Of a stretch of DNA of 64,000 nucleotides, positions 11,824 through 23,798 are shown one piece after another. Position 1 is the first letter of the stretch. Each line of letters starts with the position of its first letter. The position numbers were made by a program, and so were the translations under genes. Where the stretch lies: positions 3,135,501 to 3,199,500 of the forward strand of contig PQWQ01000001.1 of the NCBI GenBank assembly GCA_002943765.1, written 5' to 3'. Below the pieces are notes generated by a model. It did no database searches. It worked only from the letters and a program-made list of their open reading frames with translations, and was not told where the DNA came from. Origin of the DNA: Psoroptes ovis (taxonomy: Eukaryota > Arthropoda > Arachnida > Sarcoptiformes > Psoroptidae).

Positions 11824-14800
11824 ATGGAATTGCCCGAAAACATAAAGAAAAAATTGAGACAAGTTCGCATGAGAGTTACTATTGCGGTGAAAAGTGGTGT
11901 CGATTATGAAAAAGCAACGCAATTGAAAAACGAATTGGAAGAAGCGCACAGTGAAGCAGAAAACTATTATATCGAAAATGGTAAAGAAGAAGAATTTCCC
12001 GGAGATTTCTTGGAAAAAGTTGAAACGTATTCAAACAAGATAAAAGATTACCTTAAGAAATTCGAAAATGCTTCGGTCGATGACCCCACGATTAATGCGA
12101 CTCAAAGTAATGTTATTGGCAATACTAGTAACGACAATAATGCCAATAATGCTACCAATCAGGACAACTTCGAAATTAATAATGAAAACGTTAATAACGC
12201 AACAGCACCAACAAACCCACAATTAAACGATCGATATATGAATATACTTGCATTTGATCGACTGGCTCATAGTATTGATATGCTGAACATCAATCAAAGT
12301 TTACCAACATTTAACGGAAGTTATCGACAATGGCCTTCATATAGAAATACAATAGAATCAATTATATTTGATGAAAGAATGCCGGATCAACGAAAAAAGA
12401 TGTTGCTCCGAACAACAACAACTAATGAACCGAATCGATTAGTAAACATATGGATCGGACAAAATCTTAGATTCGAAACTATCTGGGCAAAATTGATAGA
12501 AAATTATAGCAAACCTGACAAAATAATATTAGAATTAAAGGCTTCTATCAATAAATTGGACAAAGTGCGTAGTGATCTCGATTTAACTAATTGGAGAAAA
12601 TTACGAGAAACAGTTGACGACATTGAATTGACCCTAAATGACATGATGTATAACGGATCATCTCAATTCATTGAACTCATAGCAGAAAAATTGTATCATG
12701 CAGAGATGTGCAACGTATTGGGAAAATGTTCTACGCTACAACAAGTAGCTGAGCATATCCGAAAAAGGCACACTAGGGCAGCAAATATTGCCAACAGCAG
12801 CATTATGAATCGTTACCCACGACCCACCGAAAATAGACAAACAAATAATTATAAAGCCAGAACAGCATTCATCAACACCAAAATATGTGATTTATGCGAT
12901 GGCAGTCACCGAAATCAATTCGATTGCGTCAAAAATTATAATTTTGCAACATTGGCATCAACCATCGCAAATAAAAAATTATGTTACAAGTGTTTACGAA
13001 AAAATCACCGAGTTAAAGATTGCAAACAAAAACTTGAATGCAGAATTTGTCATTATCCGCACTCTACTGAGATGCACGACTTCGTTCAATACCAACGTAA
13101 AAGCAAAACGGCGTCGATTGCTGCAAGATCTGAAACAAACAACAATATTGAAAACGATGATACCGAATTGGCCAGATCAGTTCAACTATTAAATAATTTG
13201 AGAAAAACAGATAGCAATCAATCCTTCAAAACTGCAGCAATTACAATTAAAAAGATAAACGATGAAAATGAGGAACAAAAATTGATTGCAAAAATTGTTG
13301 AACAATTGTGTTATATTGAGCCTGATCCGGTTACCAATCAAACTCAATGCTCAAGCATTGTAGCATCAACAACAACAAAACCTGTTAACGTATTCGTCGT
13401 CAAAGAATTGAGTCAAAACCAAAGCCGACCAAAGATTTACGGCACATGCAATAACAAAGAATGTTCCATGTTGTTAGATGAAGGGTCAGACATATCGTTT
13501 ATTAGTGAAAATTTAGTTCGTAAAGAAAGCATAGAATATGCACCATCCATACATTCATCTTCGCCATTTGGTGGAGAAACGACAAACAATAAAATTACAT
13601 CATTAAAAATATGCGACGATAAAAATTCGATCTTAATTAGTCTCAGAGTCGCACAATTAGATGAAGAAGATTCAATAATCGTTGGCACCGACGCATTACA
13701 TAAATTCTACCATAAAGGTGTTGAAGATTTAAAAAAGATCACGAAATTCGGTATAATACGATTCAAACCGAAAAACTGGTATAAAAATAATTCGATATCA
13801 TGTGACGACAAATTTATCAACGATGAGTTGAACAACGATAAAGTTATGATTGAAAATTTAAAAGAAACATTGAATGAAACCGACGACGATGTCGATAATG
13901 ATGATCTGATTATTGAAAAAACAAATAGTGGTCGTTACGTTGCTACATTACCATTCCTAAATGAAATCCGTCCAAAAAATAATTATGAAGCGGCTTTAAA
14001 AAATTTGAAGAGATTGATCAACGTTTTAGAGAAAAATAATTTGAAAGATACTTACGAAAAACAACTAATGAAATATTACGATGATCAACAGGCAATAGAA
14101 GTATTTGAAACGGATGGATATTTCCTTCCACACCATACAGTGCAACGAGATTCTCCAACAACACCATTACGAGTCGTCTTTAATGCTTCATTTGGACAAC
14201 TATCATTAAATGATACATTGTGGAAAGGTGAAACAAAGAATCTCGAAGTATTTTATCACCTAATTAAATTTCGATTTGGTAAATACGCTGCAACCGCAGA
14301 TTTGGCTAAAGCCTTCTTACAAATCCTAATCCATGAGGACGACCAGAAGTACTTACGTTACTTATGGATCGATTCCGAGAATAAAGTCAGAATTTATCAA
14401 TTGCGAGTGCTACCATTCGGTCTTATCTCCTCACCCGCAATCCTCAATGCTGTTATCAAAAAGTTATTGTGCGACAACAACCTAAATGCAATGGCTGAAT
14501 CAATATATATGGATGATTTGTTGATTGCGAATGATGACGAACTAATTTTAAAATCTAATATCGAAAAAGCAAGCTATTGTTTCAGTAAATCTGGATTCTT
14601 ATTGCAAAAGGGCCATTCCAATAGCCATATTGTACAAGAAATGTTCAAAGAATCATCGGCATCTACTAAAGTATTAGGCATCGTCTGGGACAAATTGCAA
14701 GATAAATTATGTGTAAATAAAGTCGCCTTACCACCTGTTAAAACTAAAAGAGATTTACTCTCAATTATTGGCAAGCTATTTGATCCCTATGGACTTTATG

Positions 14801-16791
14801 ATCCATGGAAATTGTTCCTGCGATCACAATTTAGAAAAATTATCGACTACGATTGGGATGTTCAACTTCCTGATAATGTATTGAAAGAAACAAATGACCA
14901 TATCGAAAATTCTGATTTATTATTCCAAATGTCCATCGATCGTCGCATCACATGTACAGGTGAAATACACGGTTTTGCTGACGCTTCGATTGACGCTACA
15001 GGCTACGTAATTTATCAGAAGAATCAGAACGAATTTAATTTCATATGCGGTAAATCTAAGCTGGCTCCACATAAGAAAAATTTTACGATCGTTAGATTGG
15101 AGCTCATAGCTCTTTATGATTTAATTAAAGTATTGGCTAAACTTAAAACCTTATTGAATTTACCGTTAATCGCCTACACCGATTCGCATATTAATATTGA
15201 CCGCTTAAAGGTTACACCTAATTCGCAAAAGAAAAGCATAGCATCAATGCTATTGAAAATTATGAAAATAGTTAATCAAAATGACATCAAAATTCGTCAT
15301 ATATCAGAAAAACACAATCCTGCCGATGTATACAGTCGAATTGTGTCCACTAAAACGTATTTGAAAAATCTTAGAACAAAGTTTGATTCATCAATGATAA
15401 ATGATATCAATTCAAAAACAATTAATGTTTATAAAGTAGCAATGATAACATCATCAACATTTGAATATGCAAATCATGCTGAAGAATTTAATAGTTTGTC
15501 ATCCATCGAGCAAATGTTCGAATTTGTTAAAAGAATTGCTCAAAAGCCGATCTCAAATATCGAATGTTGGAACATAATACATAAATTTGCACAACTTGAC
15601 TACAAACCACAAGATTCAGCTCTTAACATCGAAAACATTGATGGAATATTACGCGTAAGAACTCGCGATCTTAATTTTTCCCCTATTTTCATACCCAAAA
15701 CAAGTAATTTAGTCGGCGCTTTAATCGAGTATTATCATCAAAAATGTTATCACGGAGGAGTAAAAACTACTTGCGCCCATATAAAATCTACTTATTACAT
15801 CACAAACTTGGATAGAATGACACGTAAATATATTAGTAATTGCGATGTTTGCATCCGGCAAAGAAGACCAGCTGTGAAACAACCCATTGGTCCGTTACCG
15901 AGGGAGCGCACCAATTTTAGTGTACCTCCATTTAAAAATATTGCCGTGGATTTTTTCGGACCAATGCATTTAAAAAATGGTTGCAAATTTTATGGACTTA
16001 TAGCTACATGCCTTACATCCCGCATGATAATTATTGAATTAGTCCGGTCACTCAGTGCGGATGCCACAAAGACCGCTCTGAACAATTTATTTTCTCGAGT
16101 AGGCGTCCCAGCATTTATTCATAGCGATAACGGCACTAATTTCCGAAAATGCGCAAAAGATCTGTTGCATTTATACGATAATTTAGAGGCCTTTCAGAAA
16201 GAAAATTTAGAGCCCATAGAATGGACATTCTGCTCTCCCCATTCTCCTTGGAAAAACGGGTGTATCGAGCGTATGATAGGCACAGTAAAACGTTGTTTGA
16301 CCACATTCGAGCATTCATTTAAGAATTTAGACGAAGCACGTTCCGTGTTCCTACAAATCGAAGCATCGATTAACAGTCGACCGCTAATCACTGACGACAA
16401 CAAATTCATTTCACCATTCGAAATAGCATATGGAAGAAAAATTGGCCTATCTGTTATTGATTCTTTTGCCGAAACTAACAAGAGCTGGCCTAAATTACTA
16501 ATTGACAAAAGAAACCCATTCCAGAAGCTTTGGGAGAATCAATACCTGGACGAATTGAGACGTCTCCAACCATTGAAATTCACCAAATTCAAAGTTGGTG
16601 ACCGTGTACTGATTCCAGATCCCTTTAAAAAACGAAACAATTGGAAAATGGCCACAGTGGTCAATATCAAAAAATCCGCAGATAATATCGTACGCGAAGT
16701 ACAGTTAGAAACCGATAACAAGATCATCACTCGACCTGTAAATGGCTTAATCCACCTTGGCGCCGGGAGTGTAGCGCGACAATCGAAATAG
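11824..16791 (+). CDS. BEL/Pao gag-pol polyprotein, 1655 aa
   Basis: A single uninterrupted polyprotein of a retrotransposon. N-terminal gag region with a DUF1759-like segment from about residue 160 (LPTFNG). Cys/His zinc-knuckle cluster at about 353-415 (CDLC..., CYKC..., CRIC...). Aspartic protease motif LLDEGSD at 550-556. Reverse transcriptase at about 780-1000, with YMDD at 895-898 and the LPFG box upstream. RNase H-like segment at about 1050-1170 (FADAS, YTDSH). Integrase zinc domain near 1300-1350 (HxxCYHGG, CDVC), then a catalytic core with Asp near 1375 (AVDFFGP), Asp near 1435 (SDNGTNF) and Glu near 1482 (GCIERM). A C-terminal DUF5641-like domain (KVGDRVLIPD) runs to the end. The start is the first ATG after the leader. 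The final residues VARQSK are read from the right LTR. Every catalytic motif I looked for is present and there is no stop or frameshift, so the element may be autonomous. The protease has Asp-Glu-Gly where Asp-Ser/Thr-Gly is commoner. Confidence 0.96.
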   Translation: MELPENIKKKLRQVRMRVTIAVKSGVDYEKATQLKNELEEAHSEAENYYIENGKEEEFPGDFLEKVETYSNKIKDYLKKFENASVDDPTINATQSNVIGNTSNDNNANNATNQDNFEINNENVNNATAPTNPQLNDRYMNILAFDRLAHSIDMLNINQSLPTFNGSYRQWPSYRNTIESIIFDERMPDQRKKMLLRTTTTNEPNRLVNIWIGQNLRFETIWAKLIENYSKPDKIILELKASINKLDKVRSDLDLTNWRKLRETVDDIELTLNDMMYNGSSQFIELIAEKLYHAEMCNVLGKCSTLQQVAEHIRKRHTRAANIANSSIMNRYPRPTENRQTNNYKARTAFINTKICDLCDGSHRNQFDCVKNYNFATLASTIANKKLCYKCLRKNHRVKDCKQKLECRICHYPHSTEMHDFVQYQRKSKTASIAARSETNNNIENDDTELARSVQLLNNLRKTDSNQSFKTAAITIKKINDENEEQKLIAKIVEQLCYIEPDPVTNQTQCSSIVASTTTKPVNVFVVKELSQNQSRPKIYGTCNNKECSMLLDEGSDISFISENLVRKESIEYAPSIHSSSPFGGETTNNKITSLKICDDKNSILISLRVAQLDEEDSIIVGTDALHKFYHKGVEDLKKITKFGIIRFKPKNWYKNNSISCDDKFINDELNNDKVMIENLKETLNETDDDVDNDDLIIEKTNSGRYVATLPFLNEIRPKNNYEAALKNLKRLINVLEKNNLKDTYEKQLMKYYDDQQAIEVFETDGYFLPHHTVQRDSPTTPLRVVFNASFGQLSLNDTLWKGETKNLEVFYHLIKFRFGKYAATADLAKAFLQILIHEDDQKYLRYLWIDSENKVRIYQLRVLPFGLISSPAILNAVIKKLLCDNNLNAMAESIYMDDLLIANDDELILKSNIEKASYCFSKSGFLLQKGHSNSHIVQEMFKESSASTKVLGIVWDKLQDKLCVNKVALPPVKTKRDLLSIIGKLFDPYGLYDPWKLFLRSQFRKIIDYDWDVQLPDNVLKETNDHIENSDLLFQMSIDRRITCTGEIHGFADASIDATGYVIYQKNQNEFNFICGKSKLAPHKKNFTIVRLELIALYDLIKVLAKLKTLLNLPLIAYTDSHINIDRLKVTPNSQKKSIASMLLKIMKIVNQNDIKIRHISEKHNPADVYSRIVSTKTYLKNLRTKFDSSMINDINSKTINVYKVAMITSSTFEYANHAEEFNSLSSIEQMFEFVKRIAQKPISNIECWNIIHKFAQLDYKPQDSALNIENIDGILRVRTRDLNFSPIFIPKTSNLVGALIEYYHQKCYHGGVKTTCAHIKSTYYITNLDRMTRKYISNCDVCIRQRRPAVKQPIGPLPRERTNFSVPPFKNIAVDFFGPMHLKNGCKFYGLIATCLTSRMIIIELVRSLSADATKTALNNLFSRVGVPAFIHSDNGTNFRKCAKDLLHLYDNLEAFQKENLEPIEWTFCSPHSPWKNGCIERMIGTVKRCLTTFEHSFKNLDEARSVFLQIEASINSRPLITDDNKFISPFEIAYGRKIGLSVIDSFAETNKSWPKLLIDKRNPFQKLWENQYLDELRRLQPLKFTKFKVGDRVLIPDPFKKRNNWKMATVVNIKKSADNIVREVQLETDNKIITRPVNGLIHLGAGSVARQSK

Positions 16792-17081
16792 AATTTAAAA
16801 AATTAGAACAAAAGAGAATTTCAGAAAAGTTCGATTTCTGGGATTGGGATTCCCAGGAAATTTTCTTTTTCGTTTTTACCAACCATATAAATAGACCCCA
16901 ACATAGAAAATTAATATCGAAAAAAGAATTCCATCTCATTCAATTTTTGTATTTCGTTTAAATAATTTTGTGTTAATAAAAATTTCGTATAACGAGTTTC
17001 GATTTTGTTCTTTGTTTACAAGCCACAGCAATATCAAAGAGTGTATCACAAAATTGGTACAAAAGTATTCGTCTCATCATA
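16770..17081 (+). repeat. Right (3') LTR of the BEL/Pao element
   Basis: Appears identical to the left LTR over 312 bp. It is immediately preceded by a short purine-rich stretch (GCCGGGAG), the likely polypurine tract. TATA box at 16,886-16,893 and AATAAA at 16,975-16,980. The gag-pol stop codon lies 22 bp inside it. Confidence 0.95.
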
Positions 17082-17087
17082 AATAAC

Positions 17088-20000
17088 AATAATTGAAATG
17101 ATAAATTTTTTAAAAACAAAACAAAAAAAAATCCATTTGACATTTTTTCATTTCTTCATTCTGAATATTCACGATTATGCGCCAGGAATCCACGCACACA
17201 TGAATGTGTCTAAGCTTTCCTGTACTGAAAAATACGCTAAAAATACGAATATTGAATGAATATATGTTGTTACACTGAATTCAAAAGTTTCAAAATGAAA
17301 TTTATGAAATTTTCATATTTTATTTTACCAAAATTTCACACAAATATAAATAATATTATTAATAATAAATATGAACGAAATTATGGACATTTTTCCCGCT
17401 ATCTCTTTTTCTCGCTGATACAAGCATGAAATAACCGAGAGAATCGAATGAAATAACTGGAAAAATAATAATAATATCGTGACCATTACAATTAATAATC
17501 AAAATATAATGAAATAATATTAATAATAATAACAAGAGTAATCGTTGTTTGTGTCGTTTGTTCCTTAACCACAAATAAAATATAATAACAACATGCCATA
17601 CATCTGTCATTTTTTCGTTGATATTGTCTCTAGTTAGTTTTTACGACTACTAAACACAGTAGTCAACGTGTGTGTCTGCAAGTTGTGCTTCAGTATGATT
17701 ATGATTATTGTTAAATGGATAATATATTTAAAAATGAAACGAAAATGGAATTACAAATTCAAATTGAAAATTACCATTGTTTCCAAATGCAAAAACTGTT
17801 CGTAAAATGTTTATGAATTGACTGTTTAATAGTGAAATGTAAAAAAATTATTGTGAGAAAATTTCATTAGCTGTATGTAATTTGAAATTGAATAATTTTA
17901 GTCGGAATTAATGGTGAAAAATGTTGAAAAACGGTGGCAAAACAAGGGGATCAGCGAAGGTTTTCAATGAAGAATAATTTTTCAAAAGGTTTTTGCCAAG
18001 GTTTTCGCCAATTTATCACACCGATCAAGTTTGTTTAATAAAAAATTTAATTGTTTCAAATTGTTATGTAAATTTCAAAAATAATAAAATTATCATAATG
18101 CATTATGAATGAATCATCCTAAACACAAGACCACCGGCGGTTGTTGCGATAGCAGAAAAACTGCCATAATTCTTCTCATGTCGATTGTAAAACAAAAAAT
18201 TAAAAAGTTTTTCAAAATGTTCAAATTTCAAAATATTTTTCAAATCATAACTCATTGATAATGAGGATTTTATTGACAAAAATTGCCAATCGAAATAACA
18301 ATTTCCAATGACTATTGCACCCAATTCAATGATCAATGATTCAATCATCGAATATACCACTATAACCCTTGAAAAATGAACGTGCCTCCCTTCTTTTTTA
18401 AACCTTAATATAAATTAAATTATTTCAGCATTGAAATAATTTAAAAGAGAAAAAATGAATGAAACATAAAAACACACGCATTAATTTTGTTTGTTTCCAA
18501 TTCATTATGATTATAAAAATTATGACAATGCACAACATCCCAGTGCATTTGTATAGTGAGAAAATGGTTCCAGAAAAATAATTTTACCATAATTTTGCTG
18601 ATTATACAATGCCAAAAAAACGAGAAAAAAATAACTTGAAAATTGTCAAAAAACAAAAATGATAATAAATAATAATGATAATTTGTCAAAATAAACCTCA
18701 ATATTATTATAGTGAGTAAAATGTGAATAATTATCATTTTTATAATGAATGAATGAATAAATGTCAATTAACATGGAATAACAACAAACAACATTGAACA
18801 ATTGAATTTTTGTTTTTTCATTCATTTTCGCCTTTAGAATTATGAAATTATTCATACAATTTGATTGCCAAAACAAATTTCCCCATATAAATAATAAAAC
18901 GGAGAAACGGGTAGGAAAACGTATTCAGAGATAATCGGGAGCAAATTTTTGTAGATTCTGGGAAAATTTCCAAAAAAAATGAGAAAAATATTTATTCCCA
19001 TTGTCATTTGGCAAAACGAATGAAAAAATAATTCATTGATAATTTGGATACAGAATGTGCATAAGTCTTCATACATTCATTTACAAAACATTTCATAATG
19101 TTTCATCATTGATGATGTCGACATCATCGACATCGACATTCATTGACAATTGATAATAAATTTTTGTTTCGGGTGATTTTTTACTATTTGATTTCATCGT
19201 CAAATGATGAAAATTTATTATCATCATTTGTTTTTCTCATCTGCTACCGCTGCTGTTGGTTTATTACCATAATTTAATGATTTTCCTAAATTTCCTATGG
19301 AATATTCGCCGAATAGTTTTTAAATTATGAGGTTTCTCTTCCTCCTCACTCCGTATATATCAGAAAATATGAATATTTTGCACGCGTACACGCAAATTTA
19401 AAATTTATTATTATCATTATAATTATTATTAGTGGTAGGATCATTATTATAATTGTTTGCGATCAATGAATCCAGAAAACTTTTAGAATCATGGATCCAT
19501 AGATGTGATTTCAGTTTTTTCTAGCCCGATGATAGTTTTTCATCGTTTCATCATAATCATCAGTATCTGGATGGATTGCTTTGGAAATTTGATGATTTTT
19601 CAAATTTGAAATTCGATATCATTGTTATCATATTAGACATTATTCATTTGGCCATACAAAGCCCTGGAGTGGATGATTTAAAAAGTATTCCAAAGCTTTC
19701 AGCGATCATTCAATTTTAAAAAATTTCAAATGAAATTCAAATAATTCTGGGTATGGATCTGAATTTTCATTTCAAAATTCTCCAAACCATTGAAAGCCAA
19801 GGCATAACATGAAGGTTTCCATGAACAAAATATCAAGATCGACCCGAAGATAATGTGAAATAAAAAATGATTTGAAGAGTGTAAATTACTTATTTACTTA
19901 TAGATTAAATAATTAATTGATCAATTGAGAGCCGAACACACACATATATGGATTGCTTATAATCAATTTTCCATGTGTGAATTTCAACAGATTTTTTCCG

Positions 20001-23000
20001 AGCATATATTCGAAGTGGAATATGGAAAATGAAAAAAGCGAAATTGAATTTCAACTTTTTTGTCTGCGTGATCGACCATCAAAGTTTGTGTGTGTCGAAA
20101 ATGCAAGCATCCACTATTTGTGCATGCATAAAAGCGCGTGCTGACAACATTAAAAATAAGAAAATATTTGTTTAAACAAATTTTGCTAAATGAAAACTTT
20201 GACAGCAAATTAAGAAATGTAGGAAATAGGCTAAACCATTTTTTGCATGTGGATCGTTAAGGCAATCAATAAAGCAATGAAAAACATTCAAAGATGTATT
20301 TTGTTACGCAAAATAAGAGAAATTTATAGCAACTGTGACTGTTTACCATCATCCATTATCGATTGGTCCTGACCATATGAATCATTCGAACTCAAAGATC
20401 TTAGATGATGAAATTCAATCAACTTTTGAACAATTTTTTGACGCATTACTACGTCACGACCGGCAACGGCAATATCAACCTTCAATTTTCAAAAATTCGT
20501 AAATTTTCAACACCGCCGGCAAATAAACATAATTGAATGATGAAAATCTGATTAAAAATAAGCCAAGTTTGAAATGAAAAATGCTAATCTTATCAAATAT
20601 TAAGGTATTATTTACCTCACATAGACTTATGGTCATCATGATTGACCTTTAAATACACTGAAAACATTTAAGAAATTCGGTAAAAATCTCAGAAATTTAT
20701 TTATGGCCATATTTCGCCAAAAAAGGCGCCATATATCACACAAATATTTAATGATACACTATAATCGATGATGATCATTAATCATTGTTTGTAAATATTG
20801 TAAATATCAATTTTAACTAGAAAATTTTTCAAAATTTGAAATTTTGATTTATAAAATTTATTAAATTTTAAAATCAAAGATGGAAACCATTCAATTCATT
20901 CATTTATTGGATCAATAATGTTAGGATATTTTTATCGTCTCTAAAGATTTTCCTCCGAAATTTTCCATGAATTTTTATAAATCTTAAATCACAAACAACT
21001 AAATCATATTAAGTAATCACACTAAAAAAAAGCAGAAGAAAGCAATTTCAAGCCAAGTTTCGGAGAAAAAGTCTATCGTAAAAATATAACAGAGCGAAAA
21101 ACCATTGAAGAAATGGAAAAAAATAAATCCAAAGCTGTGGAGCTTCAAGGACCGAGCTCTTGACTGAATTTCGATCGATATGAATGCATCGAAAAAAAAA
21201 TGGTGATTGAATGCAATTCTATCGAGAACCGAATGCGATTTGTTGTATTTTGACAAGTAAACAACAACAATAAAAATGAAATTATTTACTTGATTTTAAA
21301 TTAAAAATAGGAATTTCTTCGAAATTTCAAATCGATCAAATAATAAAGAATTTTCGATTCATTTGTTATATTAATTATTATTTTAAAAATAATTCTTAGT
21401 TGGCAACAACAAAAAAAGGAAGAAATTCATAATTATATTTATTTGAAAAGTTTTTCCATTAAAATATAAAAATAATCATTACCTAATCACTGAATTATGG
21501 ATTTTTTTTAGTCTCTCTAAAATTGACTTTTGAAATTGAAAGTTTTTTGTACTTTCGGTGAAGAATTCCAAGAAAATTTGAGAAAAATTGGATAAACATA
21601 AAATCCTTTCAAATGCTTTAAATCAAATTATTCCTTTCAATTTTTCAAAATTTTTTTGACTTTTCATTTTCCATTTTCTTTAAAATATATGATCGTATTA
21701 TAAATATTTGATCAAATATTTATGAGATTTTTACCGTTTTTTGAAAATTATTAATAGAATTGCAAAAACAAAATTTATGTGTTAATACAAACGGCACAAA
21801 TAGACAGTAATATTAGCAATAACAATGGAATGAAAAACATCGACTACTGAAAGGAATTGCCATAATCAAAGGTCTGAAAATTGACCGATCACAAATCAAA
21901 TGAAACAATAATTTAATCATTGAACATCATTGAGTTTGAACATCATACAGCACCAATGATCATGATAATAATATTCAATATTTATGATAATGATGAATTA
22001 TCAAAAACAATTCAAGGTTTGTAAATGAGGGAATTTCAGGCTAAAATTTTGAAAAATTTGGGCATTTTTTCTCTACTTTAGTTTTCTACTACCTTGCCAT
22101 ACCCCCATTCATTAGACGATATGAACAAACAATCGGATACAGATTCAAATAATCAAAAAGCGTGTGTGCCTGGGTTTAAAATTGAAAATTGAATCCCACA
22201 CACACATTTTATCAACCATAACCGTCATTATTGTCATGATTATTATTATTTTGATTATTTGATATTTGTATTTATATTTTCCATGTTCAATTGTCATTTA
22301 TGTGAATTCATTTTTCATTACAATTGTCATTGTATGCATTGTGTAAAGCTATTATTATTATAATCATTAATCCTATTATCATTAATCAATTTGAATTTTA
22401 ATAATCATAATAATCATATTATTGAAAGTGAACGCGGGAACATGGAAAAAGTTTGAAAATAAAATAAAAAATGAAAAATAATATACTGATCAATGATTAT
22501 TCTGAATGAATTTTTCTATAATTTTCATTTCCATTCACAGTACATCATATTTCATGGTGGTGATGGTAAAATAATAATAAAATGTTCATAAAATAAAAAA
22601 TAAAATAAAATAAAAAACCACGACATCCAAATACATTAAATAATTATTTTCATTATTATTATATTAGGATTTTTTTCATGTAATTTTCATTCATGTTCAG
22701 CACTCTATCCAAGTCACTCTCAATTGTGGTTTTCGATAGGTGTGTGTAGTAAAAAAAGCACATTGTGTTATAAATATTTAATGTGAAATGATATCATTAT
22801 ATAAAACATGTAAGACAAATGAGAATTAGGAAAAAAAGAGAAGAAATAAGAAATCAAATTATCATTATTTCATACAATTATATCATTGAATTTTGAAATG
22901 TAATTTAGTTTTTTGATTTAAATTTCTTTGGATCAAATGTATTGGATCAATTCTATGGTTGATGCACTATTCACTCTTTCCATTTGAATAACAAGAGTGT

Positions 23001-23798
23001 GTGTGTTTGTGATAACTTGGCTCACAATTCATTGAATTACAAATGGAAAAAGGAATCAAATGAGAATTTCCTTCAATTTAATCTGTCAAATACAAATTTT
23101 TCGTTTTGTTAATTTCTTCATTGAATGTCGATGTTCATTGAATGAAATAATGAAAAAACTAAATCAATCAATTGTATAATGATAATGATAATTTATTTAT
23201 TGGATTGGATCGATCCATTCTTGATTTGAAAAGAGAGAATATTCTTCGGCCAAACGAAAAAATTCAATTTAATTTTTACATATGTTCTATTATCATTGTT
23301 ATTATTATTATCTCATAGAATTATTATAATAATAAGAGAACGGCAAAATTATTTTTTGTTCCCCCGATTAACCATGGATCATATATCACCAGGATCATCA
23401 TGTGAAATTTCACCACAGTTCAAAATTTGTATTAATAAAAAAAGAATTATTTCTAATTCAATCAATTTTCCCTATGTCATTAGTCATATGAGAATAAAAT
23501 TTATTTTTTTTTTATGGAAAAAACCATTTTTTGATTGTCGTTAGTGAGATTCATTTTTCAGCCGGAAAAATTTGAATTATTTAAATTTTAGGTCACCGCA
23601 AAGTAATACAAACGAAAAATTAATCAATCATACAATCAATAATGTCGATAGGTTTATGGATTACTTTTTTTTTGACCGATTGATTTTCAATTTCAGAATT
23701 TCAAATTGAAAAAAATCTAAAATCAGTGAAATAAGCGCCCGCTATTGAATCGCAATGAAAATGAGAAATTTTTTGAATTTTTTTTATGAAAAACAAAA
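17088..23798. other. Gene-free AT-rich region
   Basis: About 6.7 kb between the retrotransposon and TRMT2B. It has AT-rich sequence, (CATTAT)-type drift and poly-A tracts. Open frames are short with no recognisable domain. An 18-bp perfect palindrome lies at 19,111-19,128. No RNA gene was recognised. Confidence 0.55.
19111..19128. repeat. 18-bp perfect palindrome
   Basis: GATGATGTCGACATCATC equals its own reverse complement. It sits in a local GATGATGTCGA-rich patch, so it may be a chance product of the CAT/ATG drift rather than a binding site. Confidence 0.5.

Larger units (their letters stand above)
11055..17081 (+). mobile_element. Full-length BEL/Pao LTR retrotransposon
   Basis: A complete element of about 6.0 kb: left LTR 11,055-11,366, a 457-bp leader, one long gag-pol ORF (11,824-16,791), and right LTR 16,770-17,081. 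The LTRs are 312 bp, offset by 5,715 bp, and I could find no difference between them by eye. The element is bounded by AATAAC at 11,049-11,054 and 17,082-17,087, fitting the 4-6 bp duplications of this superfamily. BEL/Pao assignment rests on a single gag-pol frame in the order gag, protease, reverse transcriptase, RNase H, integrase, on the YMDD RT box, and on the absence of an envelope ORF. The intact ORF and matching LTRs indicate a recent, possibly still mobile insertion. No convincing tRNA primer-binding site was found right after the left LTR. Confidence 0.96.

Noticed and set aside
12031..16730. Minus-strand open frames inside the retrotransposon
   Set aside because: They are shadows of the long gag-pol ORF and have no recognisable domains.
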